Assembly (NCBI RefSeq): GCF_000789235.1 | Contig: NZ_KN525716.1 | Location: 3,020,100-3,084,099, forward strand | DNA from: Wocania ichthyoenteri Th78 | Lineage (GTDB): Bacteria; Bacteroidota; Bacteroidia; Flavobacteriales; Flavobacteriaceae | Direction: 5' to 3' | DNA: 64,000 nt | Part shown: piece by piece, positions 33,165 through 42,374 of the stretch | How the letters are laid out: every line of letters begins with the position of its first letter | Position numbering within the stretch: the first letter of the stretch is position 1 | Made by a program: the position numbers and the translations under genes | The notes under the pieces: model-generated | What the model was told of the DNA's origin: nothing | Databases searched by the model: none | Seen by the model: only the letters and a program-made list of their open reading frames with translations

Positions 33165-33986
33165 TCATTTAAAACCCCGCTGTCTTTTCGCTTCAAAAAT
33201 AAGAATTCCAGCCGCTACCGATACATTCATGGAGTCTATTTCGCCCTGCATGGGAATAATAATATTTTGGGTTGAGTTTTCTAGCCATTCGTTACTTAAA
33301 CCTGTAGCTTCAGTCCCCATAACCATGGCTGTTGGTTTTGTGAAATCTTGGGTATGGTAATTAACCGAGGCTTGTAGCGCTGCACAGTAAATATTAATAT
33401 TTTTAGACTTTAAAAACCCAATAATTTCAGCGGTGCTGCCCGTTGCAATTTGATTGGTAAACACACAACCCACACTAGATCTTATAATATTAGGATTGTA
33501 TAAATCGGTCTTAGGATTGGCAATAATTACTGCATCTACATTGGCGGCATCGGCAGTTCGTAAAATGGCACCAATGTTGCCTGGTTTTTCTGGGGCTTCG
33601 GCTACTAAAATCAATGGGTTTTTGGTGCTAAATTCTATATCTGAAACCGTATGCTTTTTGCTTTTTGCTACGGCTAAAATACCTTCGGTAGTATCGCGAT
33701 AGGCGAGTTTTTGATAGACTTCTTTTGAAATTTTTATGGTGTTTATTGAGGTTTCGACTGCGCTCAACCTGACATCTTCCGTTAGATGTTTTAGGTCTTC
33801 AATAGGAAATAATTCAGGAAAAAATAAAATGGTTTCAAGCTCGTAATTTCCTTTAATGGCTAATGAGATTTCGCGTTCGCCTTCAATTAAAAACGTGCTG
33901 GTTTTTTTGCGTTCGCGCGACTTGTCTTTTAACTGTGCAAGTTGTTTTATAAAGGAATTTTGAATACTTGATATCTCTTTATTCAT
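33165..33986 (-). CDS. TrmH/SpoU-family RNA methyltransferase (RlmB-like) with an in-frame repeat insertion
   Basis: A 273-residue 2'-O-ribose methyltransferase. The N-terminal L30-like substrate-binding domain is visible (FLIEGEREISLAIKG), then the SPOUT knot: EAPEKPGNIGAILRTADAANVDAVII, VMGTEATGLSNEWL and IIPMQGEIDSMNVSVAAGIL. This architecture matches 23S rRNA methyltransferases. Between the two domains the residues VRLSAVET are encoded by a copy of family C (33750-33774), kept in frame. The protein is still full length. The target nucleotide is not deducible. Confidence 0.9.
   Translation of the reverse strand: MNKEISSIQNSFIKQLAQLKDKSRERKKTSTFLIEGEREISLAIKGNYELETILFFPELFPIEDLKHLTEDVRLSAVETSINTIKISKEVYQKLAYRDTTEGILAVAKSKKHTVSDIEFSTKNPLILVAEAPEKPGNIGAILRTADAANVDAVIIANPKTDLYNPNIIRSSVGCVFTNQIATGSTAEIIGFLKSKNINIYCAALQASVNYHTQDFTKPTAMVMGTEATGLSNEWLENSTQNIIIPMQGEIDSMNVSVAAGILIFEAKRQRGFK
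33750..33774. repeat. Short dispersed repeat, family C copy 4, inside a coding region
   Basis: GGTTTCGACTGCGCTCAACC followed by TGACA, read by the minus-strand methyltransferase gene as part of VRLSAVET. The other family C copies seen here are intergenic. Confidence 0.65.
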
Positions 33987-34069
33987 ATTAAGAGCAAAAG
34001 TAATTTATTTTAATGTAATTTTAAGATGTATTGTTCGACTTAAAAATCTAAAATTTATAATCAATTATA

Positions 34070-34858
34070 ATGAAAAACTTATTTTTAGTATTGCTAATAA
34101 TTTCACTTGTGTCTTGCAAACAAACCTCTGAAACAAAAAAGGAAAATACCCAACCCGAAGACGCTTCAGCTATTTTAAAAACATACCCAGAAAATATTTC
34201 AAAAATATTTAAAGCTCATGGTGGCATTGATCTTTGGAATACGATGGAGAGTTTAGTTTTTGAAATAGAACATCCTGAAGGGAACGAAGAAACCACAACT
34301 GCTTTAAAAAGCAGGAAATCCTTAATTGAGACTGATAAATTTAAGATTGGTTTTGATGGCGAAAAAGTTTGGCTAAAACAAGATACATTAGCTTATAAAG
34401 GCAATGCTAAATTTTACTATAATTTGATGTTCTATTTTTACGCGATGCCATTTGTTTTAGCTGATGATGGGATTGTTTATGAGGATGTTGAACCATTAAT
34501 TTTTGAAGATAAAACGTACCCAGGAATTAAAATTTCTTATAATGCTGGAGTGGGTGAGTCGCCAGAAGATGAATATGTCTTGTATTATGATTTCGAGACT
34601 AATAAAATGGTTTGGTTAGGTTATACCGTAACCTTTTTTTCAAAAGAAAAAAGCAAGGAATTTCATTTTATAAAATATAGCAATTGGCAAACTGTTGAAG
34701 GGGTTTTGTTACCAGAAACTTTAACGTGGTATAATTACGAAAATAATAAACCCACTACAAAACGCAACGATTTAAAGTTTGTTGGTGTTAAGCTATCAAA
34801 AGAGAAACCCTCAGATGCTTTATTTGAAATGGCTGATGGAGCGAAAATTGTAGAATAA
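34070..34858 (+). CDS. DUF6503-type lipoprotein
   Basis: A 262-residue lipoprotein (SLVSCKQTS, Cys16). The core has KIFKAHGGIDLWNTMESLVFEIE, a sequence start typical of the flavobacterial DUF6503 lipoproteins, then TDKFKIGFDGEKVWLKQD and EYVLYYDFETNKMVWLGYTVTF. The many beta strands suggest an LolA/outer-membrane lipoprotein-sorting-like sandwich, but that is a guess from pattern. It is a single gene, with a strong terminator after it. No catalytic residues are obvious. Confidence 0.75.
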   Translation: MKNLFLVLLIISLVSCKQTSETKKENTQPEDASAILKTYPENISKIFKAHGGIDLWNTMESLVFEIEHPEGNEETTTALKSRKSLIETDKFKIGFDGEKVWLKQDTLAYKGNAKFYYNLMFYFYAMPFVLADDGIVYEDVEPLIFEDKTYPGIKISYNAGVGESPEDEYVLYYDFETNKMVWLGYTVTFFSKEKSKEFHFIKYSNWQTVEGVLLPETLTWYNYENNKPTTKRNDLKFVGVKLSKEKPSDALFEMADGAKIVE

Positions 34859-34874
34859 TATTTAAATTAAGTTT

Positions 34875-34914
34875 AAAAAAAGAGGCTTCATAAATTTATG
34901 AAGCCTCTTTTTTT
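34875..34914. terminator. Bidirectional intrinsic terminator
   Basis: Perfect 16-base arms (AAAGAGGCTTCATAAA and complement) followed by T7, between convergent genes. Confidence 0.88.
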
Positions 34915-36220
34915 ATTGATTCTTATACTTTTCAGAATAACGTTTCCAAAGTTTAGTTTGGTGTGTTTCTATACTTAATAACCTACCATCGATAAAGGCA
35001 TGGGTTATTATATTAGTACGCATATCTAAAGCATCACCTTCACTAATAAATAATGTAGCACTTTTGCCAGATTCTAAACTACCATAATTAGCATCTATTC
35101 CTAATATTTTAGCAGGGTTTAAAGTAATAAGCTGTAAGGCTTGCTCTTTAGTTAAACCATGGGCAACTGTAGTGCCAGCATAAAAAGGTAGGTTTCTAGA
35201 GTTCATACGTTCCATTCTTCCACCAGACGCTACTTGTAAGGCAACAGTAACACCTTTGTCTATTAAAAGCGTTGCAGCTTTATACGGCAAATCATAATCA
35301 TCATCGTCATTATTTGGTCTAGAATGTACGCGTTGTAATAAGATTGCAATATTATTTTGCTTTAATAGGTTAGCAACTTTATAAGCTTCTCTGCCTCCAA
35401 CAATAACCATGTTTTTAACACCATGTTCTTTAGTGAAATTTATAGCATCAGTAATACCTTTTTCGTCATCAACATTTATATAAAGTGTTTTAGAACCGTT
35501 AAAAATACCTTGCAACGCTTCATAAGGTAAATTAGTTATAGGTTTTATTCCTTTGTTGTAAGCTTTACTTTCATTAAAATAGTTGGCTATTTCCGTAATT
35601 TGGTTTGTATATTCTTTATTTGATTTTAGTCCTGGTGCTTCACCAAGCCACCAACGACCACTAGTAAAACTATTAGGCCAATTTATATGAATACCATTAT
35701 CGGTTTTTATAGCAGCATCTTCCCAATTCCAAGCATCAAATTGAACAATTGATGAACTACCAGAAATACGACCACCACGAGGTGCGATTTGCCCTAAAAG
35801 AACACCGTTAGGTCGCATAGATTCTACAACTTTAGATTCGGCATTATAAGCAATTAAACTTCTTATATGCGGATTCCATGTACCCATTTCGGCATCATCA
35901 TCAGATGCTTTTACAGCATCAATTTCTACTAAACCTAAAGTTGAGTTTGGTATTATAAACCCTGGATATATGTGTTTGCCTTTTCCATCAATAATCTCAC
36001 CAACACGAGCAATTTTCATTAAAGCACTTCCAATGAAAGTTATTTTACCTTCATTAAACATGATAAGTGAATTCTCAATAACTTTACCATTACCTAAATG
36101 AGCAGTAGCTCCTTCAATAGTTATGGCCTTAGTTTGTTTTGGAGCTGGTGTTTGTTGTGCTATTACTACTGAAGAACACAACGTTAAAATGAGTATGAAT
36201 ATAAATTTTGAATTTTTCAT
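34913..36220 (-). CDS. Amidohydrolase-family protein, metal site degenerate
   Basis: A 435-residue exported protein (signal ending VIAQQ) of the imidazolonepropionase-like amidohydrolase superfamily. It has the N-terminal beta-sandwich (ITIEGATAHLGNGKVIENSL) and the C-terminal ITLNPAKILGIDANYGSLESGKSATLF. The first metal motif, normally HxH after PGFID, reads YPGFIIPNSTLGLVEI, so both histidines are absent. A metal-binding Asp near the end is also not seen. It lies 11 bases downstream of a 993-residue relative and is probably a non-catalytic or altered partner. The substrate may be a dipeptide-like or cyclic amide, but this is unknown. Confidence 0.8.
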   Translation of the reverse strand: MKNSKFIFILILTLCSSVVIAQQTPAPKQTKAITIEGATAHLGNGKVIENSLIMFNEGKITFIGSALMKIARVGEIIDGKGKHIYPGFIIPNSTLGLVEIDAVKASDDDAEMGTWNPHIRSLIAYNAESKVVESMRPNGVLLGQIAPRGGRISGSSSIVQFDAWNWEDAAIKTDNGIHINWPNSFTSGRWWLGEAPGLKSNKEYTNQITEIANYFNESKAYNKGIKPITNLPYEALQGIFNGSKTLYINVDDEKGITDAINFTKEHGVKNMVIVGGREAYKVANLLKQNNIAILLQRVHSRPNNDDDDYDLPYKAATLLIDKGVTVALQVASGGRMERMNSRNLPFYAGTTVAHGLTKEQALQLITLNPAKILGIDANYGSLESGKSATLFISEGDALDMRTNIITHAFIDGRLLSIETHQTKLWKRYSEKYKNQ

Positions 36221-36231
36221 TGAAATAAATT

Positions 36232-39213
36232 TTAGTGTTGGTGTTCGTTATCAATAGAATCGCAGTGTAAATCTTCTTTAACTTTCTTTTTAATGGGCTG
36301 CGTTTTTAAGCCTTTGTTTTTGGCTTGCATCATCATATTAAGAAGTTCACTTTTCTCTTTTTTAATTTTAGAACGCATCATTCTATCTTGCTCTAAATCA
36401 AAATATGTAACGCCTTCAATAAGTGTTTTTTCTGCTTTAGCATAAATTGAAAGCGGATGGTTTGACCAAAGTACTACATCAGCATCTTTACCTACTTTAA
36501 TGCTGCCAACACGACTATCAATATGTAAAAGTTTTGCAGGATTAAGCGTTACAAATTTCCAAGCTTCTTCTTCGCTAACACCTCCATATTTAACTGATTT
36601 AGCTGCCTCTTGATTTAAACGACGAGACATTTCTGCATCATCACTATTAATAGCTACGGTTACGCCTGCATTATGCATGATGGCGGCGTTATAAGGTATG
36701 GCATCATTTACCTCGTATTTATAGGCCCACCAATCGCTAAATGTTGAGCCGCCAACACCGTGAGCCTTCATTTTGTCGGCAACTTTATAACCTTCAAGAA
36801 TATGTGTAAACGTATTGATGTTAAAGTTGAATTTTTCAGTAACTTTCATAAGCATATTTATTTCACTTTGCACATATGAGTGGCAAGAAATAAAACGTTC
36901 TTTATTTAAAATTTCTGCAAGCACATCGAGTTCTATATCTTTTCTATAGGGCTTTCCACTTTTCTTTAAAGCATCATATGCTTTTGCTCTAGTGAAATAA
37001 TCCATGTAAACTTGCTCAACACCCATACGTGTTTGTGGGAAACGAACATTGTTTTGAGCACGTGTTTGTTTTACGTTTTCGCCTAAAGCAAATTTGATGA
37101 ATTTCGGGCTGTTTTTATAAATCAAATTATTTGCTGATTCTCCCCATTTTAATTTAATGATTGCGGAACGACCACCAATTGGATTGGCAGAACCATGTAA
37201 TATTTGAATTGAAGTAACACCACCTGCTAAATTCCTGTAAATGTTAATATCTGTTTCGTCAATAACATCTTCAATGGAAACTTCTGCTGAAGAATTTTGT
37301 CCACCTTCATTAATGGATGCTGCTGCAATATGAGAATGCTCATCAATAATTCCCGCTGTTAAATGTTTACCTTTTGCATCAATAACCTTGGCGTTGCTAT
37401 CAGATAGATTTTGACCAATCTTTGCAATTTTTCCATTTTTAATTAAAACATCGGTGTTTTTTAAAACACCATCACTTTCGTTGGTCCAAACCGTTGTGTT
37501 TTTAAATAGAAGCGTTTCTGCTTTTGGTAATTTTTCGAATCCATAAGAATTGTTAGGAAAAGTTATAGGAAATATTTTTTCTTCTTCTGATTCCTTTTCT
37601 TCTTTTGATTTAGAAATTGAAGCTATTTCTTTTTCAATATATTTCGCATAAAAAGGGAATTCGTTACCATTAGGCATAATCGCTTTTCCATTAAGATTTT
37701 TATTGGCATCTACATTGGCAACAACTCTAATAAATTCTTGTTTAGTAGAATCTACAGTTGTAAAAGCAATATTTATCCATTCATCTTTAAATGTTATTTT
37801 AGAACCACGTGTTTTTTCTGCAGAAGTAATTTTTACTTTTAATTTATTAGGTTCACCACTAATGTTCATTTTAAATGGATAGCTAGTTAAAGAAAATTCA
37901 TAATCTCCAGTAATATCTTCGGTGTTCATGTTTTCTAAAACGGTTTGTTTTCCTTGAACCCAATTTTCATAAAGTGTCGTTTTTTCTTCAAAAATATTGC
38001 CTGAAGTAATTAAAAAATTTGCTTGACTGCCGTTTTTAAGCGAACCAATCATATTAGACTTACCTAAAAGTTGCGCAGGAATTGTAGTTAAAGCTTCCAA
38101 TGCTTTTTCTTTAGAAAGACCATGTTTTATGGCCTTTATCAAATTAGATTTGAAGTCTTTAGACGATTTTAAATCATGAGTAGTTAAAGCAAAAATAACA
38201 TTGTTCTCTGCTAAAATTTTTGGATTTGTTGGTTTTTGATTCCATGCTCTCATATCTGCTAACGACAGCGTTGATGCTAGAAATGCATTTTCAACATCAT
38301 AAGCTTTTGGAAAATTTAAAGGAATAATTAGTGGGGCATTTGTGGCTTTTATATCATTTATACGTTCATATTCATCACCACCACCAAGAATAACATATTG
38401 TATGCCAGATTCATCACCAACTTTATCTGCTCTTAAAATACTTGCTCTACTGCCAGCATCAAAAATTTGAACTAAACTTTTGTTGTTATTTAAAGCTTCA
38501 ATTGATAAATCTTTGGTTTTACTCTGTCCTTTTGCATACCAATCGGCATCTAAATAAAGCTGCCTTAACAACGCTATGCTTCCCATTAAAGATCCAGGGT
38601 AGGATTGTCTTGAGGTTATACTTTTTCTAAAGGATAGATATTGTGCAGAACTTTCATCTAAAATTCTAGTTTCGTTGCCATCTTTATTGTTTAGCGCAAC
38701 AAGCGTTCCGCTACCTCGAACAATACCATCTTGAATGTGGGTGTTTACTACGCCAAAACCAGCTTTAAGTAATTCGGTAGCTGCTTTAGAATCATAATTA
38801 AACTTTTCACTTGCTTTATTTTCAGGCATGACGTGGTCATTCCAATAATACCCAGTTCTACTCGCATCGTATTGTGGCGTTCTACTATTGCTCGACGATC
38901 GCTTAGGTTTTTCAACACCAAAGCTAGAATACATATCGATAAAAGAAGGGTAAATACTTTTGCCTGAAACATCAATAACTACTGCGTTTTCAGGGATGTT
39001 TACAGAAACTCCAGAAGTCACTATTTTTCCATCTTTAATAAGTAAAGTTCCTTTTTGAATAACTTGTGTTGGAGTAATATAAATTTTGGCATTTGTAAAT
39101 GCGGTGTAATTTGTGTTTTTTGCTGTTACGCCATCATTTTTAGGAAAATAATCTTGCGCAAACAAAGACAAGCTACACAAAAGTGTGAAGATTAAAAATC
39201 GCTTTTTTATCAT
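36232..39213 (-). CDS. Tandem amidohydrolase fusion: degenerate N-half, intact C-half
   Basis: A 993-residue exported protein (signal ending LFAQ). It contains two amidohydrolase units. The N-terminal unit (about residues 30-420) reads IYPSFIDMYSSFGV at the metal-1 site, so the HxH is lost, yet it ends with the superfamily block LTTIPAQLLGKSNMIGSLKNG. A beta-rich linker follows (about residues 425-540). The C-terminal unit keeps the metal residues: AGIIDEHSHIA, SCHSYVQSE, NTFTHILEG and AINSDDAEMSRR, then TLNPAKLLHIDSRVGSIKVG. The C-terminus is His-rich (DSIDNEHQH). It is followed by the third, degenerate unit in its own gene. Confidence 0.85.
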   Translation of the reverse strand: MIKKRFLIFTLLCSLSLFAQDYFPKNDGVTAKNTNYTAFTNAKIYITPTQVIQKGTLLIKDGKIVTSGVSVNIPENAVVIDVSGKSIYPSFIDMYSSFGVEKPKRSSSNSRTPQYDASRTGYYWNDHVMPENKASEKFNYDSKAATELLKAGFGVVNTHIQDGIVRGSGTLVALNNKDGNETRILDESSAQYLSFRKSITSRQSYPGSLMGSIALLRQLYLDADWYAKGQSKTKDLSIEALNNNKSLVQIFDAGSRASILRADKVGDESGIQYVILGGGDEYERINDIKATNAPLIIPLNFPKAYDVENAFLASTLSLADMRAWNQKPTNPKILAENNVIFALTTHDLKSSKDFKSNLIKAIKHGLSKEKALEALTTIPAQLLGKSNMIGSLKNGSQANFLITSGNIFEEKTTLYENWVQGKQTVLENMNTEDITGDYEFSLTSYPFKMNISGEPNKLKVKITSAEKTRGSKITFKDEWINIAFTTVDSTKQEFIRVVANVDANKNLNGKAIMPNGNEFPFYAKYIEKEIASISKSKEEKESEEEKIFPITFPNNSYGFEKLPKAETLLFKNTTVWTNESDGVLKNTDVLIKNGKIAKIGQNLSDSNAKVIDAKGKHLTAGIIDEHSHIAAASINEGGQNSSAEVSIEDVIDETDINIYRNLAGGVTSIQILHGSANPIGGRSAIIKLKWGESANNLIYKNSPKFIKFALGENVKQTRAQNNVRFPQTRMGVEQVYMDYFTRAKAYDALKKSGKPYRKDIELDVLAEILNKERFISCHSYVQSEINMLMKVTEKFNFNINTFTHILEGYKVADKMKAHGVGGSTFSDWWAYKYEVNDAIPYNAAIMHNAGVTVAINSDDAEMSRRLNQEAAKSVKYGGVSEEEAWKFVTLNPAKLLHIDSRVGSIKVGKDADVVLWSNHPLSIYAKAEKTLIEGVTYFDLEQDRMMRSKIKKEKSELLNMMMQAKNKGLKTQPIKKKVKEDLHCDSIDNEHQH

Positions 39214-39295
39214 TATTTCGGTTAGTTAAAATTATCTTTCTAAAGATATAAATTAAGAATATAGTTATCGTTTATTAAGATTTATTTAACACTAA

Positions 39296-40363
39296 TTATA
39301 AAGAGGTATTCCCAAAATAATTAACTAATAAAGCCACCACATAACTGTAACTTTCCATGCCTTTGGTTTGACTATTAGCCTTTAAAAAGTTGCCATAAAA
39401 AAGTTTAAATATAGGTTCGGTTGGGTTTTGGTGTGCTTCCCAAAACGAGCGAACTTCTTCATAATTTTTTAATATACCTGTATTTACATCGACGACAATG
39501 GCTTCGTATAAAGCTTCATCTCGTCTATAAATTTCATTCAAGCAAAAACGTAATCCAAACGTATAACCTGTGTATTTAAAGTAAACATCATCGTTATTTA
39601 TAGTTGCTAAAAAACCAATAAAGTTTGCTTCATTTTCGGCAGCATAGCCTAATTGATGTGCAATTTCGTGTGCCGTAGTTGTGGGGAATTTATAAACAGG
39701 AATAAGGGCATCAACTTGTGCTTCATTAGTTAACGGATTCAAATAGCCACTAAAACCCATGTACGTTAATGGATAGCTGAATAACGATTTTTTTACACTT
39801 TTTGGATGATATTCTAAATGTGGAAACATCTCTTTTAAATTATCATAACCATTTTGAGTATGTTTGAAAATTTCAAATTTACTAAACGGAATATTAACTT
39901 TTAGGGTGTCGTTATTTGTTATTTGTAAATGATATGCATTCGATTTTTTAATCAATTTTTTAGCCACAAAAACTAACTGCTCGGTTGTGTAATCATGATT
40001 TAAATTCAGGTTTTTATGCAACGGAAGTCTATAGTAATTCAACCCCCAAAATAAATGAAACACAAAATAAAAAATTGATAAAACAGCAAATACATCAACA
40101 AACCACTGCTTGGTGTCTTTTTGTAATCGCTTCCTGTTTTTATACAGCCATCTTGCCGCATAAATAATAGCAAAAGCATAAATTAAATCACCAAACGAAA
40201 ACGGCAACCAACCCAAAACATATCTAAAAATTTTCGAAATAACCGGATATAAACCATTACTATAATAGGTTTCTACAAACTCAGGATAATGGGCTAATAA
40301 CTTAACTAGAGCATATTGCGGAATTAGTAGAAGCGCAATAATCGTTTTCTTATTCTTTAGCAT
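39296..40363 (-). CDS. DUF3810 membrane protein with a zincin motif
   Basis: A 355-residue protein with about three membrane helices in the first 110 residues, then a soluble domain. DUF3810 has no assigned function, but this domain contains TTAHEIAHQLGYAAENEANF at about residues 232-251. HEIAH is a canonical HExxH zinc motif and the Glu in AAENEA could be the third ligand of a gluzincin. A membrane metallopeptidase is therefore plausible. It is a single gene with no close partner. The first residues (LLIPQYALVKLLA) fit the family. Confidence 0.8.
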   Translation of the reverse strand: MLKNKKTIIALLLIPQYALVKLLAHYPEFVETYYSNGLYPVISKIFRYVLGWLPFSFGDLIYAFAIIYAARWLYKNRKRLQKDTKQWFVDVFAVLSIFYFVFHLFWGLNYYRLPLHKNLNLNHDYTTEQLVFVAKKLIKKSNAYHLQITNNDTLKVNIPFSKFEIFKHTQNGYDNLKEMFPHLEYHPKSVKKSLFSYPLTYMGFSGYLNPLTNEAQVDALIPVYKFPTTTAHEIAHQLGYAAENEANFIGFLATINNDDVYFKYTGYTFGLRFCLNEIYRRDEALYEAIVVDVNTGILKNYEEVRSFWEAHQNPTEPIFKLFYGNFLKANSQTKGMESYSYVVALLVNYFGNTSL

Positions 40364-40558
40364 CTTTCAAAAGTACATGAATTTTTTTATTTGAAATTTT
40401 AAAACGACAAATGAAAAAAATTATATGGACTAACGAAGTGATTACTGATGTGAAACAAAATTTAGTTTTTTACAGAAGAAAAGTAATAAAATTTTGTACC
40501 CAATGGCAGTTGTTTATTTATAAAGGTTTTTTCTTGCTTTTCACTATATGTTTTCTAC

Positions 40559-40642
40559 GTCATTGCGAAGAAAATTTCTAATTTTCTGTGGCAATCTTTT
40601 AAATCGAAAAGATTACTTCGTCGTATACTTCTCGTAATGACG
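40559..40642. repeat. Dispersed intergenic repeat, family E copy 2 (40364-40788 has no convincing gene)
   Basis: Ends CGTCATTGCGAAG and CTTCTCGTAATGACG are complementary. The interior has GGCAATCTTTT and GATTACTTCGTCG. The flanking part 40411-40581 carries a weak 56-codon frame that runs into the repeat, discussed under rejected items. Nothing else is seen in this gap. Confidence 0.68.
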
Positions 40643-40788
40643 TCTATTTGTTAAAGTAAAAAAGGATGCGTTTCAAATGCTTAGCATTCACCGAATCCTA
40701 ATTTGGAATAAATATAGTGAGGTAATCAGGAGTAGCTGCCAAAGTCTGTCTGTTTTTGTTACCTTTACGCAACTTAATAAATATCAAA

Positions 40789-42249
40789 ATGAGCTCAGAA
40801 ATAAGACAACTTCAGCCACAACAACTTTGGAATAAATTCGCCGACTTAAATGCAGTACCACGCGCCTCAAAAAAAGAAGAACGTGTAATTGCCTTTATGA
40901 AAGATTTTGGTAAAAACTTAGGTTTAGAAACCATTGAAGATGCCGTTGGAAATGTTATTATTAAAAAACCAGCAACCGCAGGAATGGAAGATCGCGTAAC
41001 CATAGTTATGCAATCGCATTTAGATATGGTGCACCAAAAAAATAACGATACCGATTTTGATTTTGATACTCAAGGTATCGAGATGTTTGTTGAGGGTGAT
41101 TGGGTAAAAGCTAAGGGCACAACTTTAGGAGCCGATAATGGTTTAGGCGTTGCCACCATTATGGCTATTTTAGAAAGTACCGATATTCCGCATCCAGCCA
41201 TTGAAGCTTTGTTTACCATAGATGAAGAAACAGGAATGACAGGAGCTATGGGATTAAAAGGTGGTTTGCTTAAAGGCGAAATCCTTTTAAATTTAGATAC
41301 TGAAGAAGATGACGAAATTGGTGTGGGTTGCGCTGGAGGAGTAGATGTTACTGCAACTAGAACGTACAGCGAAGAAGAAACTCCTGAGTTTAAAATAGGT
41401 TACGAAATTACTGTAAAAGGTTTACAGGGTGGGCATTCGGGAATGCAAATTCATGAAGGTTTGGGTAATTCAAACAAAATATTAAATCGGGTTTTATTTG
41501 ATGGTTTTGAGAATTTCGGATTGCGAATTTCTGAGATTGATGGCGGAAGTTTACGTAACGCTATTCCACGAGAAAGTAAAGCTATTGTTGTTATTGATGC
41601 AGTACACGAAGATGCCTTTTTGTTAGAAATAAAACAACACGCCGAAACTATTAAAACTGAACTTAAAACCATGGAACCGGATTTAGAAATTGTTATTTCT
41701 AAAACAGATACTCCAAGTAAAATAATGGATTTAGGTGTTCAAGAAGGTTTAACCAGAGCGTTGTACGCCGCTTTAAATGGGGTTTACAGAATGAGTGCCG
41801 ATATTCCTGATTTAGTAGAAACCTCTAATAATATTGCACGCGTTATTGTTAAAGATGGCAAAATTAAAATTAGTTGTTTAACGCGTAGTTCAGTGGAGAG
41901 TTCTAAAATGGATTTAGCAAATACACTTCGCGCCACGTTTGAGTTAACGGGTTGTGAAGTTGAATTCTCTGGGGAATACCCAGGTTGGACACCAAATATG
42001 GATTCTGCTATTTTAAAAGTGTTATCTAGAATTTATAAAGATATGAATGGCGAAGAAGCTCACGTTGCTGCATGTCATGCAGGTTTAGAATGTGGTATCT
42101 TAGGAACTAATTACCCAGAAATGGATATGATTAGTTTTGGACCAAATATAAAAGGTGCACACTCGCCAGATGAACGTGCGCAAATTTCATCAGCTCAAAA
42201 ATATTGGAAGTTTGTTTTAGAGGTTTTGAAGGAGATACCTTTGAAGTAG
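40789..42249 (+). CDS. pepD: Aminoacyl-histidine dipeptidase (M20 family, PepD)
   Basis: A cytosolic di-zinc dipeptidase of about 486 residues. The start at 40789 gives MSSEIRQLQPQQLWNKF, the usual family start. Zinc and catalytic motifs are SHLDMVHQK (His and Asp), TLGADNGLGVA (bridging Asp), TIDEETGMTGAMGL (Glu pair) and CHAGLECGIL and GAHSPDERA near the end. The middle lid domain has VKGLQGGHSGMQIHEGLGN. It cleaves Xaa-His dipeptides such as carnosine-like peptides and takes part in peptide use. Confidence 0.94.
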   Translation: MSSEIRQLQPQQLWNKFADLNAVPRASKKEERVIAFMKDFGKNLGLETIEDAVGNVIIKKPATAGMEDRVTIVMQSHLDMVHQKNNDTDFDFDTQGIEMFVEGDWVKAKGTTLGADNGLGVATIMAILESTDIPHPAIEALFTIDEETGMTGAMGLKGGLLKGEILLNLDTEEDDEIGVGCAGGVDVTATRTYSEEETPEFKIGYEITVKGLQGGHSGMQIHEGLGNSNKILNRVLFDGFENFGLRISEIDGGSLRNAIPRESKAIVVIDAVHEDAFLLEIKQHAETIKTELKTMEPDLEIVISKTDTPSKIMDLGVQEGLTRALYAALNGVYRMSADIPDLVETSNNIARVIVKDGKIKISCLTRSSVESSKMDLANTLRATFELTGCEVEFSGEYPGWTPNMDSAILKVLSRIYKDMNGEEAHVAACHAGLECGILGTNYPEMDMISFGPNIKGAHSPDERAQISSAQKYWKFVLEVLKEIPLK

Positions 42250-42283
42250 AATTAATATAATTGAGAAGGTTTTTTAATGCATA

Positions 42284-42356
42284 GATAAAGTTCCATTTTA
42301 ATGAACTTTATCGGCCATTAAACGAAAGTAGTTGAATCTTTTTACAAAGTCAAGAA
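42284..42356 (+). repeat. Dispersed repeat, family B copy 2
   Basis: A 10-bp hairpin (GATAAAGTTC/GAACTTTATC, 42284-42312) precedes CGGCCATTAAACGAAAGTAG, a short T-rich stretch and TTACAAAGTCAAGAA. The stem sequence differs from copy 1 but pairing is kept. TTAAACGAA (42318-42326) matches the IS110 leader loop. Confidence 0.6.
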
Positions 42357-42374
42357 CGTAAAGCCGAATTAAAA

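Noticed and set aside
40411-40581. A 56-codon plus-strand frame starting MKKIIWTNEVITDVKQNLVF
   Set aside because: Its last part is encoded by a family E repeat (RHCEENF), it has no family resemblance, and no clear promoter or partner gene. Probably chance.
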